DNA of 5,144 bases from assembly GCA_009704705.1 (NCBI GenBank), contig WLDR01000111.1, positions 1 through 5,144 of the forward strand. Reading direction: 5' to 3'. The notes below the pieces were generated by a model. It saw nothing but the letters and a program-made list of their open reading frames with translations, was not told the DNA's origin and made no database searches. Below, one piece after another: positions 1 to 5,129 of this stretch; within the stretch, counting starts at the first letter, position 1, and every line of letters starts with the position of its first letter. The stretch comes from Actinomycetota bacterium. Its GTDB lineage: Bacteria; Actinomycetota; Actinomycetes; Actinomycetales; Microbacteriaceae. The translations under genes and the position numbers were made by a program.

Positions 1-1241
1 GGCCACAGTGAACACAGCACGTCGACATAGGTAAAGTAGGGGCCCAGGACGGGAGCTGCCTCAATAATCATCTGGGCGCTCTCGGCCCACGTTGACTCTT
101 CTGTGGCGGGCGTGTCGGCACAGCCGATCGCAAGAAATGCCTCGGTGTCATTGCTGTTGTAAGTGCCATCGTCATTTCGCCCGTTGTACCAGTCGGCGAG
201 CGAAATTGCCGGATCAACGTCGCCGGCGAGGTAGCCGCGGAACAGTTCTGACAGGTCGGGCCACGTGTCTGGAGAGTACAAGGCCGACGTGATGCCCGAC
301 GCAAAGGTGTCGCCACCCACAAGTCGTCCATCGCTCGCGGGGAGGGGATTCTCGTCCAGATCCGCCAACATTGTTGCAATCTGCGCCGCCACTTCTTCCG
401 GCGTTCCGCTCAAGGGGCAGTCTGTCTGCTCAAGGCACCACTCAATCCAGTTGCCCAGCGCCATTTCAAAGCCGGCTGCCTGGCCCGGAGATTCGACGCC
501 TTCGGCCGACGGATCAACAGCACCGTCGAGCACCATGTAGCCAACATTCTGCGGAAACTCTTGTGCGTAGACCATTCCGATGAAGGTGCCATAGGAGTAA
601 CCGAGATAGTTGAGCTTTTCTCCTCCCACAACGGCTCGCATCACGTCGAGGTCTTTGGCGACGCTCAGGGTGTCGAGGTGCTGAAGAAGCTCCCCCGTGT
701 ACTTTTCGCAACCGTCAATGAACTCCTGTGCCGTGGCCTTCTTGGCGTTCAGCCACTCCTCGCTTCCGCGAACACCCGGAATGATGCCGTAGAGAAACGA
801 ATCGAGCTCGCTCGCATCGTCCGTGCACGTGACCGGCGTCGACTCGCCCACTCCCCGTGGGTCAAAACCAATGATGTCGTAGGCGGCAGCCAGGGTTTCA
901 TCCACCGCATTCATCACGCCATCGCGCACGAAGGCCACACCACTTCCCCCCGGACCGCCCGGATTGACAAACAGCGCACCCTGCGACTCGCCACTTGGCG
1001 GAGAGTGACGCACGAGGGATAAAGAAACTGACTCCCCCTCTAGGTTCGACCAGTCGGTGGGCACGGCAACTGTCGTACACGTCAGCGATTCGCCACACTC
1101 TGTCCATTCCACTTGTTGCGAGTAATAATCATCAGCCGCGGGCGCATCTTCGGGTTGCGGGGCGCAGGAGGACATCACGGTTGCGAGAACAATAGTGATG
1201 GCTCCACCAGCGAGCATCCGTGAGTTTCTTGTGATCTTCAT
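1..1241 (-). CDS. TAP-like alpha/beta-hydrolase lipoprotein, C-terminus outside window
   Basis: This is a secreted serine hydrolase resembling actinobacterial tripeptidyl or prolyl aminopeptidases (alpha/beta-hydrolase fold plus a TAP-like C-terminal domain). It would release short peptides or cleave esters outside the cell. 413 codons are open from ATG at 1241 to the window edge. A basic, hydrophobic leader (residues 1-25) ends in VMSSC, so Cys26 is the probable lipidation site, although Met at -3 is not the classical lipobox residue. The oxyanion-loop motif NPGGPGGSG lies at residues 93-101, GFDPRGVGES at 125-134, and the nucleophile elbow GYSYGT places the catalytic Ser at 216. The visible part ends at VDVLCSLWP, before the C-terminal domain expected to carry the catalytic Asp and His, so neither can be checked. 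The start is uncertain: the nearest purine-rich stretch, GAGAGG at 1261-1266, is 19 bases away. The family is clear; the substrate is not. Confidence 0.88.
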   Translation of the reverse strand, partial: MKITRNSRMLAGGAITIVLATVMSSCAPQPEDAPAADDYYSQQVEWTECGESLTCTTVAVPTDWSNLEGESVSLSLVRHSPPSGESQGALFVNPGGPGGSGVAFVRDGVMNAVDETLAAAYDIIGFDPRGVGESTPVTCTDDASELDSFLYGIIPGVRGSEEWLNAKKATAQEFIDGCEKYTGELLQHLDTLSVAKDLDVMRAVVGGEKLNYLGYSYGTFIGMVYAQEFPQNVGYMVLDGAVDPSAEGVESPGQAAGFEMALGNWIEWCLEQTDCPLSGTPEEVAAQIATMLADLDENPLPASDGRLVGGDTFASGITSALYSPDTWPDLSELFRGYLAGDVDPAISLADWYNGRNDDGTYNSNDTEAFLAIGCADTPATEESTWAESAQMIIEAAPVLGPYFTYVDVLCSLW

Positions 1242-1304
1242 GCGGGCCCGGGACAGGCTACCTCTCTACTGTGTGGAGTTCGGAGAAAGGTCCGATTCGG
1301 TCTC

Positions 1305-1376
1305 CTAATCTAATCGCGTCACGCTTCTTGTGCACCCGGGTATGTCACCACGTTCGTCATCGAAGAACTTTTTCAC
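1305..1376 (-). pseudogene. Short ORF, possible N-terminal remnant of a small Tad/Flp-locus membrane protein
   Basis: A 23-codon minus-strand ORF starts with GTG at 1376 and ends at TAG (1305-1307). It is preceded by a strong Shine-Dalgarno, AGGGAGG (1382-1388), five bases before the GTG, which is better than that of any other gene here. The peptide begins KKFFDDERGDIPG. From memory, this resembles the start of small actinobacterial membrane proteins of pilus (Tad/Flp) loci, in which an ERGDVPGW-like stretch is followed by one hydrophobic helix. Here the match stops at the CCCGGG around 1335-1340 and the rest (CTRSVTRLD) is unlike that helix, so the gene seems truncated by deletion or rearrangement. 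A possible weak promoter lies upstream (TTGACC 1472-1477, 17-base spacer, CACTAT 1449-1454). Alternatives are a leader peptide of the hydrolase gene, or a chance ORF with a good ribosome site. Confidence 0.4.
1307..1334 (-). promoter_or_regulatory. Possible promoter of the hydrolase gene
   Basis: On the minus strand TGCACA (1329-1334) and TAGATT (1307-1312) are separated by 16 bases. Each matches 4 of 6 bases of the sigma70-type -35 and -10 consensus. Transcription would begin near 1300 and give a leader of about 60 bases. That leader contains a bulged hairpin (GGAGA/TCTCC with inner CCG/CGG, 1282-1305). The match is weak and was found by eye, so it is a candidate only. Confidence 0.3.
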
Positions 1377-1408
1377 ATTGGCCTCCCTGCCACTTTTGTT
1401 GGGTACGT

Positions 1409-1419
1409 GTGCTGAGCAC
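1409..1419. repeat. 11-base perfect inverted repeat
   Basis: GTGCT-G-AGCAC is a perfect dyad with a single central base in the spacer between the rhodopsin terminator and the hydrolase gene. It lies just upstream of the ribosome site of the short ORF. It could be an operator half-site pair, but at this length chance is also a fair explanation. Confidence 0.3.
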
Positions 1420-1482
1420 CAGGCCTCCGCGAGTGACTTATCCACAAAATAGTGAATCGTGCAGTTCATCAGGTCAAAACAA

Positions 1483-1510
1483 CGGGGACCCGGCCGAAGC
1501 CGAGTCCCCG
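1483..1510 (-). terminator. Intrinsic terminator of the rhodopsin gene with UUCG loop
   Basis: The minus-strand transcript folds into a 12-position stem with one mismatch, closed by a C(UUCG)G tetraloop and followed by GTTGTTTT. The stem arms are CGGGGACTCGGC and GCCGGGTCCCCG. The UUCG loop and the U-rich tail exist only in the minus-strand reading, which fixes the orientation. It begins 15 bases after the rhodopsin stop codon and separates that gene from the hydrolase gene downstream. Confidence 0.9.
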
Positions 1511-1525
1511 AAGGTGAACTACTAG

Positions 1526-2242
1526 TTAGGAGTTCTTAGCAGCGCGAACTGCAACGATGCCGAAGATGACCTTGTTTGTGAGGTCAGCAACGATGTAGAT
1601 GCATGCTGCGATGAGTCCAGCGGTAACGAGCGTCTTCTCGTCTGCTGCACCGAGTCGCATGAACTCTTCCGTAGCGGTACCAATTGGGTAGATCGCCCAT
1701 CCGATGATGACGAACCACTTCAGGCTGGTGACAGCCTTGGCTGCGTAGCCCGAGCCGGTCACCTTGATGCCGAAGACCTCGGCGACAATCCAGAAGTAGG
1801 CGAGGCTCGAAATGATGAACCAGACATACGTCATGGGCTCACCCGTGTTCGAAACTTCACCCAGGTAACCGGTGGCAATCATGATCACGTCGGCAATCAT
1901 CAGACGAGCGATGAGGCCCTTCTTGACTGCACCAGCGATTGCGGCCACAATTCCAACCTCAAGCAGGAGCAATGGGGTCGTGATGATCCAGTCGATGTAA
2001 CGCAGTGGCATGGTCGAGCCAATGTCACCCGCGAGAGCGAGGTTCATCATGTTGTAGTACATGATCGCTGCAACGAACGTGATGATCGCTGCGTAGATCG
2101 CGACGCTACGGTGCTGTGGCTTCAGCTCCGGCTTCTCCATTACGAAGTAAACGGTACCGGCAGCCATACCGACGAATCCGAGGACGAACAGTGCGGTCGT
2201 TGCTACTGCGAGCATCGAGTCACCTTGGGTAAGTGAAAGCAT
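1526..2242 (-). CDS. Microbial rhodopsin, light-driven proton pump (D-T-E type)
   Basis: Seven-helix retinal protein of the inner membrane, predicted to export protons on illumination. The stretch RYIDWIITTPLLLLE gives Arg81, Asp84 (proton acceptor), Thr88 and Glu95 (proton donor), the D-T-E set of proteorhodopsin-type pumps. DLTNK gives the second counterion Asp220 and the retinal-binding Lys224. Helices are near 12-35, 46-68, 78-101, 110-129, 137-158, 171-194 and 204-234. Trp182, Tyr185 and Pro186 line the retinal pocket. Leu92, at the proteorhodopsin-105 position, predicts green absorption. Unusual: Met61 replaces the His that pairs with the counterion in proteorhodopsins, and Phe142 occupies the place of the xanthorhodopsin antenna Gly. 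ATG at 2242 (238 residues) is preferred over an in-frame TTG at 2269, because only the ATG has a ribosome site (GGAAAGG). All 10 Lys codons are AAG and all 5 Asn codons AAC, as in highly expressed genes. Family certain; relation to actinorhodopsins unsettled. Confidence 0.96.
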   Translation of the reverse strand: MLSLTQGDSMLAVATTALFVLGFVGMAAGTVYFVMEKPELKPQHRSVAIYAAIITFVAAIMYYNMMNLALAGDIGSTMPLRYIDWIITTPLLLLEVGIVAAIAGAVKKGLIARLMIADVIMIATGYLGEVSNTGEPMTYVWFIISSLAYFWIVAEVFGIKVTGSGYAAKAVTSLKWFVIIGWAIYPIGTATEEFMRLGAADEKTLVTAGLIAACIYIVADLTNKVIFGIVAVRAAKNS

Positions 2243-2253
2243 CTTCTTTGAAA

Positions 2254-2260
2254 CCTTTCC
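2254..2260 (-). promoter_or_regulatory. Ribosome binding site that decides the rhodopsin start
   Basis: GGAAAGG lies 11 bases upstream of the ATG at 2242, with a further purine run (AAAGAAG) directly before the ATG. The in-frame TTG at 2269 has only CGCGCCGG upstream and would place this site inside the coding region. The shorter 238-residue protein is therefore the better call. Confidence 0.65.
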
Positions 2261-2296
2261 AAAAGACAACCGGCGCGATTTGCACAGGCTTCGTTC

Positions 2297-2325
2297 AGAT
2301 TACGCCCACATTGCGTTGATGCCAA
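2297..2325 (-). promoter_or_regulatory. Sigma70-type promoter of the rhodopsin gene
   Basis: On the minus strand TTGGCA (2320-2325) and TAATCT (2297-2302) are separated by exactly 17 bases. The -35 matches 5 of 6 consensus bases, and the -10 keeps the three most important positions (T1, A2, T6). Initiation would be near 2290, giving a leader of about 48 bases before the ATG at 2242. With the terminator at 1483-1510, this makes the rhodopsin a single-gene transcription unit. Confidence 0.6.
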
Positions 2326-2339
2326 GACCCGGCACGCGC

Positions 2340-2364
2340 AAAATCTTTCGACACGTGGGGAAAG
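2340..2364 (-). terminator. Weak hairpin after the Ig-repeat gene
   Basis: Just past the stop codon, the minus strand reads CTTTC, a ten-base loop, GAAAG, then ATTTT. Five base pairs with a loop of this size make a weak intrinsic terminator at best. It is the only candidate between the Ig-repeat gene and the rhodopsin promoter, so read-through into the rhodopsin gene is possible. Confidence 0.3.
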
Positions 2365-2366
2365 TC

Positions 2367-3917
2367 CTAATCGCGTGAACGACCCCGTAGCGAATCAAAA
2401 AACCGCGCAGGAGCGACAATCGTCAGGTGAGCCGATCGGTAAAGGACAACCGTACCCAGCTCTCGAATTCGTCGAAAGCGGGCGCCGATGAGCACAATTG
2501 GGAGCCCCAGCGCCAGCAGTGCAGCAGTGAATCCCATCGGCCCCATGGTTGACAATCCCGTGTTCACCAGGGAAGACATTGACGAAAGCGCATCGTCGAT
2601 TGGGTTCGCCTGACGAGACTCGAGTGTGAACTGCGCCGTCGCCGTCTCGGAATTGCACGACGCTGTCACGGTGTAGTCGGCTGATTCAGCCGCCTCCGTG
2701 GGCGTTCCCGAAATGGAGCCAGTCGTTCCGTTAATTGTCAGACCCGCGGGAAGCTGGGGTGCCACGGCGAAAGACGGCGTGCACGAAAAATACTCGAAGG
2801 AGAACGCATCTGTTGGAGTCATCGTTTCGCCAATTCTCGCGGTAACCGACTCCGGGCCACCGGTGATCGATGGTGGAGGCGATGAGACGCCAACGGAAAC
2901 CGTTGCCGTGGCGGATTCCGAACCACACGAAGCCGTGACCGTGTAGTCGGCCGACGCGCTCGCTGACGTCGGCGTTCCGCTAATGACACCCGTACCCGAG
3001 TTGAGAGACAACCCATCGGGCAGATTCGGCGACACGCTGAAGCTCGGCGCACACGTGAAGTTCGTTGTCGTAAATGCAGTCGTCGGAGTAATGGACTCTC
3101 CGGCCGTGGCCGAAACAATCTCTGCGCCACCACTCAGCGACGGGGTCGGGGCAGAAACCGTAATCGAGACCGTTGCGAGCATCGTGGCGGACGTTCCCCG
3201 AACGAAAATCGTGTAGTCGGTCTCTCCCTGGGCCGTCGTTGGCGTGCCCGAGATTACCCCGGTGCTGGAGTTAATCGAAAGACCGGTCGGCAGTGTTGGT
3301 GACACGGAGTACGTCACCGAACCAGCGAAGTTCGTGGCAGTAAACGCGGTCGATGGAGTCATCAGTTGATTCGTCGTGACCGAAATCGTCTGATTGAGTG
3401 GCGTCAGAGTTTGCGTTGGTCCGGCTCCGCCCAATCTCCACGCCGCACTTCCACCCAGGTTGGGTAGTGCGTAATAGCCGATTGTCAGACCGCCCGTTCC
3501 AAGTGCTATGGACCCGCCGTTGGCCGTTGCCTGGATTGTTCCGTTCAAGATCCAATCGCCAGTTCGTGTTGCGTCGTTACGCACGAGCCACTGTTGCGTT
3601 AAGCCGGAGTTGGTTGCGTTCGTCAAGCTGTCTTGATTGAGGAACATGCCGTTGGCGTTGCCTCCAAAAATCGAAAAGCTGTTGGCCGAGCCCGTGTAGC
3701 AGTTTCGGAAGACGACAGTAACCGTGTCTCCTGCCTCTGCCCAAAACTTTGGAAGTGCAGTGTTGCTCGCCTCAATAGCCGCGCAGTCAAAAATCGCATC
3801 AATGTGCGTTACGGCATGCGCCGGCGTTGAACCTGCCAGCGCGAGAGCGGGCACGACGAGAAGCGCGGCCATTGCAGAGGCCGATCGGCGAGCAAATCGG
3901 CGAGCGAGAGAGTGCAC
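2367..3917 (-). CDS. Secreted protein with three Ig-like (He_PIG-type) repeats and C-terminal membrane anchor
   Basis: A 516-residue surface protein of unknown specific function. The GTG start at 3917 is supported by GAAAGG six bases upstream (3924-3929). A signal peptide with Arg-rich n-region and hydrophobic core (16-28) ends at AHA, giving cleavage after Ala35. Residues 36-170 form a unique N-terminal domain with Cys45 and Cys73. Three Ig-like repeats follow (about 173-258, 263-348, 353-435) with an exact 90-residue period. Each carries the putative-Ig signature LPxGLxxNxxTGxISGTP (from 209, 299 and 389). A linker leads to one membrane helix (461-479), then RFRRIR and a cytoplasmic tail to 516, giving an N-out/C-in topology. 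There is no LPXTG sortase signal. Such repeats are usual in bacterial adhesins and surface proteins. The gene lies 62 bases after a Tad pilus gene in the same direction, so a role in adhesion or at the pilus is plausible but inferred. The N-terminal domain matches nothing I recognise. Confidence 0.85.
   Translation of the reverse strand: MHSLARRFARRSASAMAALLVVPALALAGSTPAHAVTHIDAIFDCAAIEASNTALPKFWAEAGDTVTVVFRNCYTGSANSFSIFGGNANGMFLNQDSLTNATNSGLTQQWLVRNDATRTGDWILNGTIQATANGGSIALGTGGLTIGYYALPNLGGSAAWRLGGAGPTQTLTPLNQTISVTTNQLMTPSTAFTATNFAGSVTYSVSPTLPTGLSINSSTGVISGTPTTAQGETDYTIFVRGTSATMLATVSITVSAPTPSLSGGAEIVSATAGESITPTTAFTTTNFTCAPSFSVSPNLPDGLSLNSGTGVISGTPTSASASADYTVTASCGSESATATVSVGVSSPPPSITGGPESVTARIGETMTPTDAFSFEYFSCTPSFAVAPQLPAGLTINGTTGSISGTPTEAAESADYTVTASCNSETATAQFTLESRQANPIDDALSSMSSLVNTGLSTMGPMGFTAALLALGLPIVLIGARFRRIRELGTVVLYRSAHLTIVAPARFFDSLRGRSRD
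2616..3401 (-). repeat. Three tandem 270-bp coding repeats
   Basis: The Ig-like domains are encoded by tandem units with a 270-base period. The ten-base word gtgtagtcgg recurs on the plus strand at 2671, 2941 and 3211, exactly 270 bases apart. It encodes the DYT of the TDYTIF/ADYTVT strand. Units two and three share more protein sequence with each other (ADYTVTASC, conserved Cys pair) than with unit one, which suggests a more recent duplication of those two. Confidence 0.85.
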
Positions 3918-3947
3918 AGCGAACCTTTCGGGTTAAATATGAATACC

Positions 3948-3974
3948 ATTCTGGCACACGTGCCATCGCAGAAT
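3948..3974. repeat. Bulged inverted repeat between tadC and the Ig-repeat gene
   Basis: TGGCA-CACG-TGCCA (3952-3965) is flanked by ATTC (3948-3951) and, after a five-base bulge, GAAT (3971-3974). In total nine base pairs are possible in a stem with one asymmetric bulge. It lies where upstream promoter elements of the Ig-repeat gene would be expected (31-57 bases before its start) and six bases after the tadC stop. No U-run follows on the minus strand, so an operator or mRNA-stability element fits better than an intrinsic terminator. Confidence 0.4.
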
Positions 3975-3979
3975 TTCAG

Positions 3980-4420
3980 CTAAATCCCAGACTGAATCGC
4001 AATCAAACCGGGGAAGACCGAGAATGCGATTGTCACCGGAAGAATGAGAAAAACCAGCGGAATCAACATCATCACCTCGTTGCGGCCCGCTGACTCCACG
4101 AGCCTGTTCTTGGCCTCTTCTCGCGCATCGGCAATTTGGGCTGCGAGAACGTCGGCGATGGGCGTTCCCCGCTCCACGGTTGCCGTGAGGTGTTCAATTA
4201 CTCGGGTGAATGACGGCACCCCGGCATTTCGAGCGCAGTTTTCGAGAGCGGTCGTGACGGGTATTCCCAGAGCAACCTGGGAGAGTGCATCCCGCATCGA
4301 AACGCTAAATGGACCTGCGCCGAGGGCACTGACACGTGTCAGAGCAGAGACAAGATCTTCACCGGCCGATGCGCACAAGCTCAGCATCTCGAGTGCCGCG
4401 GTCATTTCTTCTTCGTCCAA
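3980..4420 (-). CDS. tadC: TadC-like pilus platform protein, C-terminal fragment (5' end lost at junction)
   Basis: C-terminal part of a type II secretion F-domain protein of the Tad (tight adherence, Flp pilus) machinery. The intact protein is an inner-membrane platform working with the TadA ATPase and TadB. About 140 residues remain. There is a cytoplasmic helical region (EMTAALEMLSLCASAGEDLV, then a GIPVTTALENCARNAGV segment and the RGTPIADVLAAQIADAREEA helix), followed by one C-terminal membrane segment (about 115-143, rich in L, I, V, P and F). Family members are usually 200-300 residues with an upstream membrane helix, so the N-terminal part is missing. The apparent starts, TTG at 4420 or ATG at 4405, have no convincing ribosome site and lie on the edge of RecD-coding sequence of the other strand. 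They are artefacts of the junction. The stop codon is TAG at 3980-3982. The family is assigned with good confidence; TadC rather than TadB rests on the short C-terminal layout. Confidence 0.78.
   Translation of the reverse strand: MDEEEMTAALEMLSLCASAGEDLVSALTRVSALGAGPFSVSMRDALSQVALGIPVTTALENCARNAGVPSFTRVIEHLTATVERGTPIADVLAAQIADAREEAKNRLVESAGRNEVMMLIPLVFLILPVTIAFSVFPGLIAIQSGI
4400..4420. other. Junction that truncates both tadC and recD2
   Basis: TadC-like coding sequence (minus) and RecD2-like coding sequence (plus) meet here with at most a few codons of overlap; FFF in RecD is antisense to EEE in TadC. Both genes lose their N-terminal parts at the same point and diverge from it. Real divergent genes would have two starts and a promoter region between them, and none exists here. 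The cause is either a deletion or inversion in the cell or an artificial join in the library or assembly. Confidence 0.75.
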
Positions 4421-5074
4421 ACCGACGAGGCACCCGCCATCGTCGACCGCATCGTCGCCCTCGTCTCCGACCGCATCCCCAAACGCTTCGGTTTCAACCC
4501 ACTAACCGACATCCAAGTTCTCTCGCCCATGAACCGCACCGAACTGGGCGTCACCAACCTCAACTCCAGGCTACAGGCCGCCCTCAACCCAGACAAAGGA
4601 CAGCCCAGCCTCGAACGCTTCGGCCAATCCTTCCGCGCCGGCGACCGTGTCCTCCAAACCGCCAACGATTACAAAAAACATGTCTTCAATGGCGATCTCG
4701 GGCGCATTGAGGAAATCAATATCGAGGAGCGCGTCCTCCGCGCCCGATTCGATGGAAAATTGGTCGAATACGATTTTGGCGAAGTCGATGAGCTACAACT
4801 CGCCTACGCCACCAGCATCCACAAGTCCCAGGGCTCCGAGTACCCCGCCGTCGTCATACCGCTGCACACCCAGCACTTCCTCATGCTCGAGCGCAACCTG
4901 CTCTACACCGGCCTCACCCGCGGCAAAAAACTTGTCTGCCTCGTTGGCAGCCGCCGCGCCCTAAACCTCGCCGTCGGCCGCACCGACGACCGCCAACGCT
5001 GCACCGCCCTAGGCATGCGCCTCCGCGAAGCCCTAAAAACACCCGACGAAGGCCGCACACTCGAATACGATTGA
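4406..5074 (+). CDS. recD2: RecD2-type DNA helicase, C-terminal fragment (5' end lost at junction)
   Basis: C-terminal 222 residues of a superfamily 1B 5'-3' DNA helicase of the RecD2 (RecD-like/TraA) family; intact members have over 700 residues. The frame is open from FFFVQTDEAP at 4406, without a start codon. In order: IQVLSPMNR (motif IV region, about 36-44), GDRVLQTANDYKKHVFNGDLG (about 79-99, the SH3/OB-like insertion), ATSIHKSQGSEYPAVVIPL (motif V, His-Lys-Ser-Gln-Gly at 139-143), and LLYTGLTRGKKLVCLVG (motif VI with the nucleotide-sensing Arg, 165-181). Walker A and B are absent, because they lie in the lost N-terminal part. The stop is TGA at 5072-5074. The internal ATG at 4529 sits inside motif IV and is not a real start. 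Codon thirds are strongly C-rich (GCC, ACC, CTC, CGC), unlike the minus-strand genes, which suggests a different genome of origin or transfer. Confidence 0.9.
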   Translation, partial: FFFVQTDEAPAIVDRIVALVSDRIPKRFGFNPLTDIQVLSPMNRTELGVTNLNSRLQAALNPDKGQPSLERFGQSFRAGDRVLQTANDYKKHVFNGDLGRIEEINIEERVLRARFDGKLVEYDFGEVDELQLAYATSIHKSQGSEYPAVVIPLHTQHFLMLERNLLYTGLTRGKKLVCLVGSRRALNLAVGRTDDRQRCTALGMRLREALKTPDEGRTLEYD

Positions 5075-5118
5075 GCTACAGACCCAAAAATTCCAATTTT
5101 TGTTAGAAAACAGCTCAA
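5071..5118. repeat. Nested inverted repeats after recD2
   Basis: An outer pair TTGAGCT (5071-5077) and AGCTCAA (5112-5118) encloses a near-perfect AT-rich palindrome, CAAAAATT-CC-AATTTTTG (5085-5102). The outer pair overlaps the recD2 stop codon. On the plus strand an A-rich run, not a U-run, follows, so this is not a standard terminator for recD2. It could act as a bidirectional or structure-only transcript end, or reflect an artefact near the adapter-bearing end. Confidence 0.4.
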
Positions 5119-5129
5119 AAAATTTCCTA

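Noticed and set aside
561..1022. Plus-strand ORF of 153 codons opposite the hydrolase gene
   Set aside because: It is antisense to a gene with clear alpha/beta-hydrolase motifs. Its translation shows no recognisable family and no ribosome site.
1346..1373. Plus-strand hairpin followed by TTTTT as a terminator
   Set aside because: The stem is only about four pairs and there is no plus-strand gene upstream. The T-run is the complement of AAA AAG in the short minus-strand ORF.
1526..2242. Sodium-pump, chloride-pump or sensory rhodopsin
   Set aside because: The helix C residues are D-T-E, not NDQ, NTQ or TSA-like sets, and no transducer gene is adjacent.
2243..2269. TTG at 2269 as the rhodopsin start, adding nine residues
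   Set aside because: There is no ribosome site before the TTG, while GGAAAGG precedes the ATG at 2242. The added residues are basic and outside helix A.
2616..3401. CRISPR-like array, because of regular 270-base spacing
   Set aside because: The period is far too long, the units are divergent, and they encode protein domains in one continuous frame.
4044..4505. Plus-strand ORF of 153 codons across the tadC/recD2 junction
   Set aside because: It runs antisense through tadC and then out of frame through recD2. Its low-complexity Ser/Pro/Arg product is typical of a shadow frame.
4529..5074. A complete 181-residue gene starting at ATG 4529
   Set aside because: The frame is open upstream to at least 4406 with clear RecD2 sequence. 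The ATG is the Met within the SPMNR motif.
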